From: Pseudomonas schmalbachii
GTDB taxonomy: Bacteria > Pseudomonadota > Gammaproteobacteria > Pseudomonadales > Pseudomonadaceae
DNA length: 64,000 nt
Reading direction: 5' to 3'
NCBI RefSeq assembly: GCF_017589465.1
Contig: NZ_JAELYA010000001.1
Coordinates: forward strand, 1,116,001 to 1,180,000
The position numbers and the translations under genes are program-made. Positions 8,806 through 18,017 of the stretch are shown one piece after another (the stretch's first letter is position 1; each line of letters starts with the position of its first letter). Below the pieces are notes generated by a model. The model saw only the letters and a program-made list of their open reading frames with translations, was not told where the DNA came from and did not search any database.

Positions 8806-10797
8806 TCAGGGCTCGACCCGCCGCTGCTGATGGATGAGATCGACAATATCCCCTTCCGGGCTATAGCCGTTGACCACCTCACGCAGCAATTGCCGAACCC
8901 GCGAATAATCGCCACGTTCAACAGCCTTCAGCAGCTCCGCCAGAGCGACCTTGAAGGTCTCCCACGACATCAGTTCCTCATTGGCCTTCATGATCATGGG
9001 ATGGTCGGTCGCGCTCACGTTGTCGCCAATCAGCAGCTCTTCGTAGAGTTTTTCCCCCGGACGCAGGCCGCTGAACTCGATAGCGATATCGCCATGCGGA
9101 GTACGCTCGGAACGTACGCTCAGGCCTGACAGGCGGATCATGCGCTCAGCCAGCTCCAGAATCTTCACTGGCTGCCCCATATCGAGCACGAACACGTCCC
9201 CACCCCGCCCCATCGAGCCCGCCTGGATAACCAGTTGTGCCGCCTCGGGGATTGTCATGAAGTAGCGGGTGATCCCGGGATGCGTCACCGTGACCGGCCC
9301 GCCACGCCGGATCTGCTCACGGAACAGCGGAATCACCGAGCCGGAGGAACCCAGCACGTTGCCGAAACGCACCATGGTGAAACGGGTCTTGTTCACCTGA
9401 TGCACGCCGGACCTGTCGCCGAACAGCAACGGCGCCGACTCCTGACTCAACGCCTGCAGGATCATCTCCGCCAGGCGCTTGGTGCTGCCCATCACGTTGG
9501 TCGGCCTGACCGCCTTGTCCGTGGAAATCAGCACGAAATTCTGTACACCCGCCTGAATTGCCGTCTGGGCGGTATGCAAGGTGCCGAGGACATTGTTCAG
9601 CACACCCTCGGAAATATTGTGCTCGACAATGGGTACATGCTTGTAGGCCGCGGCGTGGTAGACCGTGGCGACCTTCCAGGTCCTCATCACATCGAGCAGG
9701 CGATCGGCGTTGCGCACGGTCCCCAGGATCGGAACCAGCTGCAATGCCAGGGACTCACGCTTGATGCGCGACTCCAGTTCCTGATGAACGCGATACAGGT
9801 TGAACTCGCAATGCTCGAAGAGAATCAGCGTCGTCGCACCGCAGGAGAGGATCTGCCGGCACAGTTCCGCACCAATGGACCCGCCAGCCCCCGTGACCAT
9901 CACTGCCTGCCCGCGTATGCAGTGCTCCAGCAGCTCCTTGCGCGGGGCCACGGGGTCGCGGCCTAGCAGGTCGGCAATATCCACTTCCTGGATATCGTCT
10001 ACCCGTACCCCGCCGTTGGCCAGATCGATGAATCCGGGAACGCTGCGCACATGCAGCGGATACGGCTCGAGCAGGCCGAGAATCTCGCGACGCCGGGCAC
10101 GCGAGGCCGACGGGATAGCCAGCAGGATTTCCTGCGCTCCGGTCTCCTCGATCATCTGCTGGATGTGCTTGGGCTTGTAAGCTCGCAGCCCCGCAATAAC
10201 CCGCCCGGCGATCTCGTCATCATCGTCGATGAAGGCCACCGGCCGCATGGCACGTCCAGCCCGCAAAGCAGCAATCAACTGATTGCCAGCGGAACCGGCG
10301 CCGTAGACAGCGACCTTGGGCAGGCCGTCCTGCTTGTTGTTGAAGAACGGCACGGACTGCACCGCATCGTACCAACCGCCCATGAAGTACTGCCGCATGG
10401 CCAGCCGCAGGCCGCCCACCATCAGCAGGCTCAGCCACCAGTAGTTCAATACCAGGGAGCGCGGAACCACTTCGGTAACCGCGCGATTCCAGTAGACCAC
10501 CAGGGAAAGCACCAGAGCGGAGATGGTCACGGCTTTCCAGATGGCGATCAGTGCATCGTTGCCGAGATAACGCATTACTGCACGGTACATGCCGAAACGT
10601 ATGAACAGCGGGATGGCGATAGCCGGCGCCACAGCGAACAGCCAGCTATGGGCCCTGAACGGGTACAGCAGGTCATCCATCCCCAGGCGCGCAACGAAAG
10701 AAAGCCACAGCGCAACCCAAACCAGGATGATGTCAGTCGTGACCTGCAGCAAACGCTTGTACCGTCGCGGAAGCTTTAGCAGGCGTTCTCGGAGCAT
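8806..10797 (-). CDS. wbpM: membrane nucleotide-sugar 4,6-dehydratase WbpM
   Basis: Converts UDP-GlcNAc to UDP-4-keto-6-deoxy-GlcNAc, a first step to 6-deoxy amino sugars of B-band O-antigen. It has 663 residues: four N-terminal membrane helices, a Rossmann-like domain with VAVYGAGSAGNQL (about 170) and the catalytic SDR domain with VTGAGGSIGAEL (about 305). Instead of the usual YxxxK it shows the MxxxK pattern of this family (STDKAVRPTNVMGSTKR). In PAO1 wbpM closes the O-antigen locus, and it lies at the equivalent edge here. The downstream WbpL- and WbpV-like genes complete a priming module. Confidence 0.96.
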   Translation of the reverse strand: MLRERLLKLPRRYKRLLQVTTDIILVWVALWLSFVARLGMDDLLYPFRAHSWLFAVAPAIAIPLFIRFGMYRAVMRYLGNDALIAIWKAVTISALVLSLVVYWNRAVTEVVPRSLVLNYWWLSLLMVGGLRLAMRQYFMGGWYDAVQSVPFFNNKQDGLPKVAVYGAGSAGNQLIAALRAGRAMRPVAFIDDDDEIAGRVIAGLRAYKPKHIQQMIEETGAQEILLAIPSASRARRREILGLLEPYPLHVRSVPGFIDLANGGVRVDDIQEVDIADLLGRDPVAPRKELLEHCIRGQAVMVTGAGGSIGAELCRQILSCGATTLILFEHCEFNLYRVHQELESRIKRESLALQLVPILGTVRNADRLLDVMRTWKVATVYHAAAYKHVPIVEHNISEGVLNNVLGTLHTAQTAIQAGVQNFVLISTDKAVRPTNVMGSTKRLAEMILQALSQESAPLLFGDRSGVHQVNKTRFTMVRFGNVLGSSGSVIPLFREQIRRGGPVTVTHPGITRYFMTIPEAAQLVIQAGSMGRGGDVFVLDMGQPVKILELAERMIRLSGLSVRSERTPHGDIAIEFSGLRPGEKLYEELLIGDNVSATDHPMIMKANEELMSWETFKVALAELLKAVERGDYSRVRQLLREVVNGYSPEGDIVDLIHQQRRVEP

Positions 10798-10870
10798 TCT
10801 TTTCGATTCCTTTTTCGAGCCCGGGTTTGTACAACCCCCGAATTACATTGACCACCGATTCCGTTGGAGT

Positions 10871-11896
10871 TCAGCTCACTACCCGATTATCCGGACGACC
10901 AGCCCCTGAATATGCAACGACCAATACCAATGGAGCATAGGCAATAATCAGCCCAAGCAACCCATCCACTTTTTCCAGGGCCACCAGAATTGCCCACGGC
11001 GCCAGCCAGAACAGATTGATGGCGGCGACCATCACGCTCACCCAGAGATGCCCTCCCCAACTGCGCGCAATCCGCTGATAGGCATGACTGCGATGCGCCT
11101 CGTAGACACGCTCGCCGCGCAACAGCCGGTGGAGCAGCGTCCAGGTGGCATCGACGATGAACACCGCCAGCAGGATCAACCAGCTCCAGAGCAACTGCGG
11201 CGCAACCCAGGCCGCCTGGAGAGACAGCCCTCCGAGAACCACCCCGAGGAACCCGCTGCCGGCATCGCCCATGAATATTCGCGCCGGAGGGAAATTCCAG
11301 GCCAGGAAGCCCGCAGTCGCCAGCGCCAGCGCCAACGGCAGCCAGCCAAGCTCACCGCGACCGATCAGCCAGTAACACAGCGCCCCTGCCAGGCAGACTG
11401 TAACCGCCTCCAGGCTGGCGATTCCGTCGATGCCATCCATGAAGTTATAGAGATTCAGCAGCCAGACGAGATAAATCAGCGCCAGCAGATCGCCGACCAA
11501 CCCCAGGTCCGGCCGCCCTCCCGCCAACACAAGGGGCGCCAGCCCCCCGCTGAAGACCAGGAGCCAGGCCGCACCAAGGAAGTGCCCCAGCAAACGCCAG
11601 CGCGCTGGAATGTGCCGGTGATCATCCAGGAAGCCGATAGTGGCGATCCAGGCCCCTGGAGGCAGGAAAGCCAGCAATACTCCGCCCTCGATGACTCCCA
11701 TACCCCATGCCAACGGCAACGACAGCAGAAAGGCCAGCACTATCGCCACTCCCCCTCCCCTTGGGGTTGGCACCTCGTGAGAGCTGCGCTCGTTCGGTAC
11801 GTCCATGAGGCTGCGACTCAGTGCATAACGGCGAACCGCCGCCGTCAGGAGCAGCGAAACCACGAAGATGCAGAGCAACAGCAGAAGAGACTTCAT
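10871..11896 (-). CDS. wbpL: undecaprenyl-phosphate N-acetylhexosamine-1-phosphate transferase (WbpL/WecA type)
   Basis: Integral membrane enzyme of 341 residues with about ten helices that loads the first sugar phosphate on undecaprenyl phosphate. Diagnostic loops are present: MDVPNERSSH with PTPRGGG near residue 40, NFMDGIDGIASLEA (the Asp-rich Mg site) and FMGDAGSGFLG. The ATG at 11896 overlaps the stop of the preceding SDR gene as ATGA; a longer in-frame start at 11920 is less likely. In P. aeruginosa WbpL initiates both O-antigens with FucNAc/QuiNAc- or GlcNAc-phosphate. Sugar choice here is inferred from the neighbours (QuiNAc or FucNAc). Confidence 0.9.
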   Translation of the reverse strand: MKSLLLLLCIFVVSLLLTAAVRRYALSRSLMDVPNERSSHEVPTPRGGGVAIVLAFLLSLPLAWGMGVIEGGVLLAFLPPGAWIATIGFLDDHRHIPARWRLLGHFLGAAWLLVFSGGLAPLVLAGGRPDLGLVGDLLALIYLVWLLNLYNFMDGIDGIASLEAVTVCLAGALCYWLIGRGELGWLPLALALATAGFLAWNFPPARIFMGDAGSGFLGVVLGGLSLQAAWVAPQLLWSWLILLAVFIVDATWTLLHRLLRGERVYEAHRSHAYQRIARSWGGHLWVSVMVAAINLFWLAPWAILVALEKVDGLLGLIIAYAPLVLVVAYSGAGRPDNRVVS

Positions 11897-12858
11897 CCCT
11901 GACCATGCTCCCGGTGCCAACGCGCGGTTTCCCGCAGGGCATCATCGACACTTACTGGTGGCGTCCACCCCAGCAAGCGCTCGGTCTTGCCGATGTCCAA
12001 TTGAAGCGAGCCCAGCAGGCGCTGCATCTGCGCTCGCTTTCCCAACAGAGCAGCCAGGAAACGCAAGAGGCCCTGCGGAACAGGAAGCAACCTCGGCCGG
12101 ACCTCCAGAGCATGACTCAACTTACGGCAAAGCTCTGCCGTAGAGAGGTCCCGCCCATCGCTCACGAGAAATACCTGATTGGCCGCAGCCGGATGCTTCA
12201 TGCACAAGAGGATCAGATCGACGAGGTTTGCCCGCGAAACCAGACTGCGACGATTGTCGACCAGGGCAAAAGGCAAAGGCAGTCGCCGATCGAGCGCACG
12301 CATCAAGCTGGCGAAGTTGGCCCGGACGCCCGGCCCGTAGACCAACGGCGGCCGGATTATCACAACCTCCAGACCTGTTTCGCCTGCGATATCGAGCAAT
12401 CCCTGCTCAGCCTCCAGCTTGGACTGGCCATAGGGATCAAGGGGGCTCAGCCTACTATCTGCAGTAAATGGAGCGCCCGCAGCTGACTCCTCGCCATTCA
12501 CCTTGATCGAGCTGATGAAGATGAAACGCTTTACTCCTGCCGCCGCGGCTTGCCGCGCAAGGTTGAGGGTAGCGTCGACATTGACAGCGCGAAACTCGGA
12601 AATAGGATCGGCCAGCTTCTCGTGCATCACATGCACCCTGGCAGCGGCGTGGATGACCACGTCCACCTCGTGCAGTGCATCTGCCCAGTCTTGGAGCGCG
12701 CTCAGGCCATCTATCCTGAAGACTTCGACTGCTGGAGAAAAACTCGCCGCCCGCGAACGAATCGCAACGCGCAAGCGCAACTCCGGCAAGCGCTGCAAGC
12801 GATCGAGCAACCCACTTCCGACGAACCCGGTCGCGCCTGTTAGAAGAACTCTCAACAC
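11893..12858 (-). CDS. extended SDR, probable UDP-4-keto-6-deoxy-HexNAc reductase (WbpV type)
   Basis: NAD(P)-dependent sugar-nucleotide enzyme of 321 residues. The Rossmann glycine motif is VLLTGATGFVGSGLL, the active site has FISSIKVNGE with YGQSK (YxxxK), and IIRPPLVYGPGV is the typical WbpV/WreQ/RmlD-like strand. Placed between wbpM and wbpL, it most likely reduces the WbpM product to UDP-QuiNAc (WbpV) or UDP-FucNAc (WbpK); sequence by eye does not decide. It is coupled to wbpL by a 4-base overlap and separated from lapB by 60 bases. Confidence 0.82.
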   Translation of the reverse strand: MLRVLLTGATGFVGSGLLDRLQRLPELRLRVAIRSRAASFSPAVEVFRIDGLSALQDWADALHEVDVVIHAAARVHVMHEKLADPISEFRAVNVDATLNLARQAAAAGVKRFIFISSIKVNGEESAAGAPFTADSRLSPLDPYGQSKLEAEQGLLDIAGETGLEVVIIRPPLVYGPGVRANFASLMRALDRRLPLPFALVDNRRSLVSRANLVDLILLCMKHPAAANQVFLVSDGRDLSTAELCRKLSHALEVRPRLLPVPQGLLRFLAALLGKRAQMQRLLGSLQLDIGKTERLLGWTPPVSVDDALRETARWHREHGQG

Positions 12859-12918
12859 CGTACCTACGACAATATCGGGCGCTCTGCGCGCCGCCCCTGA
12901 ATTAAGCCATCGCCAACG

Positions 12919-14067
12919 CTACCAGGGCGTCGTGACCGGCCGCAGAGTATTCCAGGTATGACAACCCGGGCATTGCCAATGCAGTTGCCGCCCGAAAAAG
13001 CCACAACTGTCGCAACGGTAGCGCGGGGCACGCTTGTGCAGATCAGCAATGATCGAGCGCACCCCCGACAGCGTTGCAGTATCACCGACCTCCGCCCCGG
13101 AAATATCCAGGCAATCGATCATCCCCTGCCAGGAAGGCTGCCTCCTGACCCGGTCCAGCAAGCGCTCACGCCAGCGCCGGGTATTATCCCCATCCAGGCT
13201 CGCCAGAACCACCAGAAGCGCAGGAGCGGCATCCGGCGCTGCGGCCAGCTCCCTGAAAATAGCCAGGATTTCCGGCTCATGGAGAGCTTCCCGGCGCTCC
13301 AGAACGGCAACGACCTCGCCGATATATCCTTCAGCCTGCTCCAGCAGCTCACGCAGCGTCGCAGCAGCTGCAAGCACGTCCTTTCGCCAGAGCTCACCAT
13401 CCATGCGCATCAACAGCGCCCGGACACACAGCCGATCTACGCGCAGAGCCTCGCCCAGCAACTCCGACATTGCATTGCAGTCGCCGTCGCGGGCTTTCTG
13501 CTGGGCAAGCTCGCAATAGTAGTTCGCCAGGCTCGATCTGAGTTGCGGCCTGCTTTCCAGCAGAGGAACGGCCAGCTTGATGGCCTGCAGCCAATCCTTC
13601 TCGCGCTCGCGAATTCGCCGCAATTCATCAAGCGCCTCGAAGGAGATAGGCCGATCACCCTGTCTGACCAGCTCATCCAGCAGTTGCTCTGCCCTGCCCA
13701 GCAGCCCGCCGGCGATATAGTCTCGCGCAAGCTCCAGATGCAGCTTCGCAACCAGGCCAGGCTCGGCGCCTGCCTGTTCGAGCAGCCCCTGGTGGATCTG
13801 GATGGCCTTTTCAATGTCGCCCCGACGCCGGAAAAGGCTTCCCACATGCACATGGCTTTCCAGGGTTTCGGGATTGAGTGCAAGCCCCTGCGAAAGACTT
13901 TCCAATGCGTCATCGGAATGCCTGTCGAGTGCATTGTGCAGACTGTGGATACGTTCGCGCAGACTCGCAGCCTGGCCGGGCCGTGATTCGCTACCGGAGC
14001 GCCTGCCCAGCCACCACCCTAGAGTGAGGGCAAGCAGAATAAAGATTGCAGCCAGGGCACTGGACAT
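12919..14067 (-). CDS. lapB: lipopolysaccharide assembly protein LapB
   Basis: Inner-membrane-anchored cytoplasmic adaptor of 382 residues (YciM family) that, in Enterobacteria, directs FtsH to degrade LpxC and so sets LPS level. It has one N-terminal membrane helix (about residues 4-18), a run of TPR repeats through most of the protein and a C-terminal rubredoxin-like metal knuckle, YRCDSCGF and CPGCHTWN, with the four metal cysteines intact. The start ATG follows the lapA stop by 6 bases. Its location beside lapA and ihfB inside LPS genes supports the role. Confidence 0.94.
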   Translation of the reverse strand: MSSALAAIFILLALTLGWWLGRRSGSESRPGQAASLRERIHSLHNALDRHSDDALESLSQGLALNPETLESHVHVGSLFRRRGDIEKAIQIHQGLLEQAGAEPGLVAKLHLELARDYIAGGLLGRAEQLLDELVRQGDRPISFEALDELRRIREREKDWLQAIKLAVPLLESRPQLRSSLANYYCELAQQKARDGDCNAMSELLGEALRVDRLCVRALLMRMDGELWRKDVLAAAATLRELLEQAEGYIGEVVAVLERREALHEPEILAIFRELAAAPDAAPALLVVLASLDGDNTRRWRERLLDRVRRQPSWQGMIDCLDISGAEVGDTATLSGVRSIIADLHKRAPRYRCDSCGFFGRQLHWQCPGCHTWNTLRPVTTPW

Positions 14068-14073
14068 CTCAAG

Positions 14074-14376
14074 TCACTGATCTTTCGGCGACTTTTCGCG
14101 GAGCGCCTGGTTTTCCTTACGGAATCGGGAAACTTCGGATTGCAGGCCAGCCATTCTGATTCGCGCTCGCGTCCTGAAGGGAACGCCAAGAAGCAAGCCG
14201 ATCAGCCCGCCAGCGATGAAAGCGAGGGAGACAAAGACGACCAAGGGCCATTCAGGCGACTGCCATCCGAGGAACGCCAAGCGCGCAGCCTGCAGGTTCT
14301 CCAGGACAAAGACCACCACAGACACTGAAAGCACAATCATGGCAAGGATTGCCAGGAATCGCTTCACCCAAAGCAT
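14074..14376 (-). CDS. lapA: LapA family membrane protein (DUF1049)
   Basis: Small inner-membrane protein of 100 residues with two membrane helices (about residues 5-25 and 46-66) and a C-terminal basic, helical tail (RTRARIRMAGLQSEVSRFRKE), the LapA layout. The ATG at 14376 has an AAGGAG site 5 bases upstream, which decides it over the in-frame GTG at 14382. It lies between ihfB and lapB and is probably one transcript with them. It is thought to assist LapB in LPS assembly. Confidence 0.9.
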   Translation of the reverse strand: MLWVKRFLAILAMIVLSVSVVVFVLENLQAARLAFLGWQSPEWPLVVFVSLAFIAGGLIGLLLGVPFRTRARIRMAGLQSEVSRFRKENQALREKSPKDQ

Positions 14377-14404
14377 GAACACTCCTTAAAGGAGAAAGCC
14401 CTTC

Positions 14405-14689
14405 TCATTCAGGCTCGTTGACACGATCGCGCAGTTCCTTCCCCGGTTTGAAGTGCGGCACGAACTTTCCATCCAGTCGTACCGATTCGCCGGTCTTCGG
14501 GTTACGGCCAACGCGAGGGGCGCGATAGTGTAGAGAGAAACTGCCGAAACCACGAATCTCGATGCGGTCTCCAGTCGCCAAGGCCTGGGACATTTGCTCA
14601 AGCATGGTCTTGATCGCCAGCTCCACATCCTTTGCGGAAAGCTGCCCCTGATGGGTGACGATTCTCTCGATCAACTCCGACTTGGTCAT
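14405..14689 (-). CDS. ihfB: integration host factor beta subunit
   Basis: DNA-bending HU/IHF-family protein of 94 residues, the usual IHF-beta size, acting as a heterodimer with Ihf[11 protein letters not shown], the [10 protein letters not shown] strand and the DNA-intercalating arm [12 protein letters not shown] with its proline are all present. A GAAGGG site precedes the ATG. It follows rpsA by 133 bases with a strong terminator between them, so it probably has its own promoter. In PAO1 (himD) this gene bounds the O-antigen locus. Confidence 0.97.
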   Translation of the reverse strand: MTKSELIERIVTHQGQLSAKDVELAIKTMLEQMSQALATGDRIEIRGFGSFSLHYRAPRVGRNPKTGESVRLDGKFVPHFKPGKELRDRVNEPE

Positions 14690-14776
14690 GGTTTTCCCTT
14701 CGTTTTCAAGCGGCTAGATCAGCTCGTAGTTCTTTTAGCACGCTGATCAGGCTTTGAACAGCCCGAAGGGGAAAAC

Positions 14777-14806
14777 AAAAAGGGCGACCGAAGTCGCCCT
14801 TTTTTC
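14777..14806 (-). terminator. rpsA terminator
   Basis: Twelve-base arms (14777-14788, 14793-14804) with a CGAA loop (TTCG on the coding strand) and flanking A/T runs, directly after the rpsA stop. Confidence 0.88.
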
Positions 14807-14822
14807 GAAGAACCGGAGGGGA

Positions 14823-16502
14823 TTAGCCCTGGTTCTCCATTTGCGCACGAATCAGATCGCCAATGGTAGTCGGACCAGTGCTCTCAGTTTCCTGTTTGCG
14901 CAGTTCCTTCATGGCTTCTTTTTCGTCGTCGACGTCTTTCGACTTGATCGACAGGCTGATTACGCGGCTCTTGCGGTCGATGCTGATGATCTTGGCTTCG
15001 ACTTCTTCGCCTTCTTTCAGCACGTTGCGAGCATCTTCGACGCGGTCACGGCTGATTTCGGAGGCTTTCAGGATGCCTTCGATATCGTTGCCCAGGCTGA
15101 TCACAGCGCCCTTGGCATCGACTTCTTTGACGGTGCCACGAACGATGGTGCCTTTCTCGTGCATCGACGCGTAGTTGGAGAACGGATCGTCTTCCAGCTG
15201 CTTGATGCCCAGGGAAATGCGCTCGCGCTCCGGATCGACGGAGAGAATGACGGTTTCCAGCTCGTCGCCCTTCTTGAAGCGGCGGACGGCTTCTTCGCCA
15301 ACTTCGTTCCAGGAGATGTCCGACAGGTGAACCAGACCGTCGATGCCGCCTTCCAGGCCGATGAAGATACCGAAATCGGTGATCGACTTGATGGTGCCGG
15401 AGATCTTGTCGCCCTTGTTGAAGCGGCCGGAGAAGTCTTCCCACGGGTTGGACTTGCACTGCTTGATGCCCAGGGAGATACGACGACGCTCTTCGTCGAT
15501 GTCCAGAACCTGAACTTCCACTTCGTCGCCAACCTGAACGACTTTCGACGGATGGATGTTCTTGTTGGTCCAGTCCATTTCGGAAACGTGCACCAGACCT
15601 TCCACACCCTCTTCCAGCTCGGCGAAGCAGCCGTAGTCGGTGAGGTTGGTGACGCGGGCCATGACGCGGGTGCCTTCCGGGTAACGAGCCTTGATAGCAA
15701 CCCATGGGTCTTCGCCCAGTTGCTTCAGACCCAGGGATACGCGGTTGCGCTCGCGGTCGAACTTCAGGACCTTGACATCGATCTCGTCGCCAACATTGAC
15801 GATCTCGGACGGATGCTTGATGCGCTTCCAGGCCATGTCGGTGATGTGCAGCAGGCCGTCTACGCCGCCAAGGTCAACGAACGCACCGTAGTCGGTGAGG
15901 TTCTTGACGATACCCTTGACTTGCTGACCTTCCTGCAGGGATTCCAGCAGAGCTTCGCGCTCGGCGCTGTTCTCGGCTTCCAGGACACTGCGGCGGGAAA
16001 CGACAACGTTGTTGCGCTTCTGGTCCAGCTTGATGACCTTGAACTCGAGCTCTTTGCCTTCCAGGTGAGTGGTGTCGCGCACCGGGCGCACATCCACCAG
16101 GGAGCCCGGCAGGAACGCGCGGATACCGCTGACGTCGACGGTGAAACCGCCCTTGACCTTGCCGTTGATAACGCCCTTGACCACTTCGTCGGCAGCGAAA
16201 GCCGCTTCCAGAACAATCCAGCATTCTGCACGCTTGGCCTTCTCGCGGGACAGCTTGGTCTCACCGAAGCCATCTTCAACCGCGTCCAGCGCAACGTGGA
16301 CTTCGTCACCCACATTGATGGTCAGTTCGCCCTGTTCGTTATAGAACTGCTCGACCGGGATGACGCCCTCGGACTTGAGGCCAGCATGGACGGTGACCCA
16401 GTCACCATCGATGTCGACCACGATGCCGGTGATGATTGCACCCGGCTGCATGTCGAGGGATTTCAGACTTTCTTCAAAGAGTTCTGCGAAGCTTTCGCTC
16501 AT
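14823..16502 (-). CDS. rpsA: 30S ribosomal protein S1
   Basis: 559 residues, the standard S1 length, with six S1/OB repeats; recurring signatures include [36 protein letters not shown] and [16 protein letters not shown]. It brings mRNA to the small subunit and is essential. The DNA shows strong codon preference and a TAA stop, as expected for a highly expressed gene. In Pseudomonas cmk normally lies directly upstream. Here the 27 kb surface island intervenes, and rpsA depends on the promoter described at 16705-16733. Confidence 0.99.
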   Translation of the reverse strand: MSESFAELFEESLKSLDMQPGAIITGIVVDIDGDWVTVHAGLKSEGVIPVEQFYNEQGELTINVGDEVHVALDAVEDGFGETKLSREKAKRAECWIVLEAAFAADEVVKGVINGKVKGGFTVDVSGIRAFLPGSLVDVRPVRDTTHLEGKELEFKVIKLDQKRNNVVVSRRSVLEAENSAEREALLESLQEGQQVKGIVKNLTDYGAFVDLGGVDGLLHITDMAWKRIKHPSEIVNVGDEIDVKVLKFDRERNRVSLGLKQLGEDPWVAIKARYPEGTRVMARVTNLTDYGCFAELEEGVEGLVHVSEMDWTNKNIHPSKVVQVGDEVEVQVLDIDEERRRISLGIKQCKSNPWEDFSGRFNKGDKISGTIKSITDFGIFIGLEGGIDGLVHLSDISWNEVGEEAVRRFKKGDELETVILSVDPERERISLGIKQLEDDPFSNYASMHEKGTIVRGTVKEVDAKGAVISLGNDIEGILKASEISRDRVEDARNVLKEGEEVEAKIISIDRKSRVISLSIKSKDVDDEKEAMKELRKQETESTGPTTIGDLIRAQMENQG

Positions 16503-16618
16503 GTTTATACCTGTAGTCTAGGGCACGCGATGCGCCCGGTTCCGCGCCACCAGCAGACGCGGTCAAGTCATGAAAAGAAATCAGCAGGATCAGGACTGGT
16601 ACCCTACCGACCCCGGTT

Positions 16619-16640
16619 GTGCCTGCCAGAAGACAGGCAC
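16619..16640 (-). promoter_or_regulatory. stem-loop in the rpsA leader
   Basis: Inverted repeat GTGCCTG/CAGGCAC (16619-16625, 16634-16640) with an 8-base loop, in the roughly 195-base leader between the rpsA promoter and start. S1 represses its own translation through leader structure in E. coli, so this could take part; that is inference. Confidence 0.4.
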
Positions 16641-16704
16641 TCCACTTTCGGTTTACGAAGGATTCGCCTCGAACAAGCAAAACCCTTCCAATACAAGACC
16701 TGGA

Positions 16705-16733
16705 ATATTAGCAACCACCAGCACCACCGTCAA
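16705..16733 (-). promoter_or_regulatory. rpsA: sigma-70 promoter of rpsA
   Basis: On the minus strand TTGACG (16728-16733) and TAATAT (16705-16710) are spaced by exactly 17 bases, giving a start near 16698 and a leader of about 195 bases. The -35 hexamer overlaps the stop codon of the last island gene, so the island ends right at the rpsA promoter. Confidence 0.72.
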
Positions 16734-18007
16734 TTACGCCCCTCATGGCGCTCACTGCCGAACAATCTACGAATACCGCGCAACGGGGCGGTGATGCGCC
16801 AGGACGAGCTGGCGAGAAGGGAGTCAACTCTACGCCTGGCGGCAGCGCACGCTTCTCGCGCACTTCCGATTTCCATTTGCTGCTCCTGAAGGCTTCGGTG
16901 CAGAGTCTCGAGCCCTGTCATCGCTACGCGCAACTGTTGCTCCATGCCTCTCGCGACACACCGTTGATCCTGTAGCTCCCGCCGCAGCCGAGCATATTCG
17001 TCCTGCAAACGATTACGCTCCTCCTGCCAGGCCATCTCCTTGGCCATGATCGAGCCCTCCAACTCTTCGACCCTACCCATCAGTCCGGCCTGAGCCTCGG
17101 AAAACCATTCCCGCTCCGCATTATTGCTCTGCCACAACTCCCACAGTTGCAGATCCTGCTGCCCACAGTGACGGAGCAACGGCCAGATCGCGACGAATGC
17201 TTTCTCTACCTCGCTCCGTCGACGCAAAAACGCTTCAGTTTCAAGGCTTAATCGATCGTTCGCCAATTCCCGTAAGAGAGCATAGAGCTCGGACAGCGCA
17301 TGGAAGGTATTGGCATGCCCTTGCAGGGCAAGCTCATCGAAACGGGAGTGACGTAACCCATCGTCCAGCACCTGACTGGAAAAGCGCGTGAACGATGATT
17401 CATCGAGATCCAGCCCAAGCCGTTCACCGATCCTCATCAGTGCAGTCCGGGGGCACTCCAGAAAGTGATCGTAATCGACGACGACTGTATGCTTCGTGCA
17501 TACAAACATCAGGACCCGGAACATGTGCTCGTACCAGAGGAGCAGGCTTTTGCAGGCCGCAAAGCCATCACGCTCCGCCAGGGAAGCAGCCACGCTCAGG
17601 GGATTCCGCAGGGGCACCACGAAACTGCAGTCCAGTCCACGGGACTCCAGCACCCGCCACCAGACGTTCATCAACCGCGGCATGCGCGGGTCCTTGATAC
17701 CAAACACGGGATACTCGGAAAGGCGTTCCTCGAGCAATTGGCCGATCTGTTCCTGGAGCCTGATGCATTCAGTACTCCGCAGAAGATCTTCCTCGTCGAA
17801 CCCCAGGCTGGACGAGTTGGCCCCCAGGACAGCGTACAGACGGTCGTTGAGCTCGACGAACTCCCGATCCTCCCAGAACCCCTTGGGGTTGTCATCCCTG
17901 GGCCCTATCAACCTGTTGCCGAACTCCACACCAAGGCACTCCAGTGAGGCAGATAGCACACTGGTTCCCGACCTATGCATGCCGAGGATGATTACTACCC
18001 GTTTCAT
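16730..18007 (-). CDS. sulfotransferase with C-terminal coiled coil
   Basis: 425 residues. The N-terminal half is a PAPS-dependent sulfotransferase domain: the 5'-phosphosulfate loop GMHRSGTS at residues 9-16 and a 3'-phosphate element in PLRNPLSVAASLAE (Arg and Ser). From about residue 290 to 395 follows a charged, heptad-rich coiled coil (EELEGSIMAKEMAWQEERNR and similar), then a basic amphipathic end SSSWRITAPLRGIRRLFG. The start could be ATG 18007 (AGGAGG close by) or GTG 18025 (overlapping the previous stop); the ATG is used because the fold begins there. It is the last gene of the island. The plan of catalytic domain, coil and membrane-binding tail resembles O-antigen chain terminators such as WbdD; see findings. 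Confidence 0.8.
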   Translation of the reverse strand: MKRVVIILGMHRSGTSVLSASLECLGVEFGNRLIGPRDDNPKGFWEDREFVELNDRLYAVLGANSSSLGFDEEDLLRSTECIRLQEQIGQLLEERLSEYPVFGIKDPRMPRLMNVWWRVLESRGLDCSFVVPLRNPLSVAASLAERDGFAACKSLLLWYEHMFRVLMFVCTKHTVVVDYDHFLECPRTALMRIGERLGLDLDESSFTRFSSQVLDDGLRHSRFDELALQGHANTFHALSELYALLRELANDRLSLETEAFLRRRSEVEKAFVAIWPLLRHCGQQDLQLWELWQSNNAEREWFSEAQAGLMGRVEELEGSIMAKEMAWQEERNRLQDEYARLRRELQDQRCVARGMEQQLRVAMTGLETLHRSLQEQQMEIGSAREACAAARRRVDSLLASSSWRITAPLRGIRRLFGSERHEGRN

Positions 18008-18017
18008 TTCCCTCCTA

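Noticed and set aside
14754..16889. Long open frame antisense to rpsA
   Set aside because: Shadow of the strongly codon-biased rpsA gene; no ribosome site or protein features.
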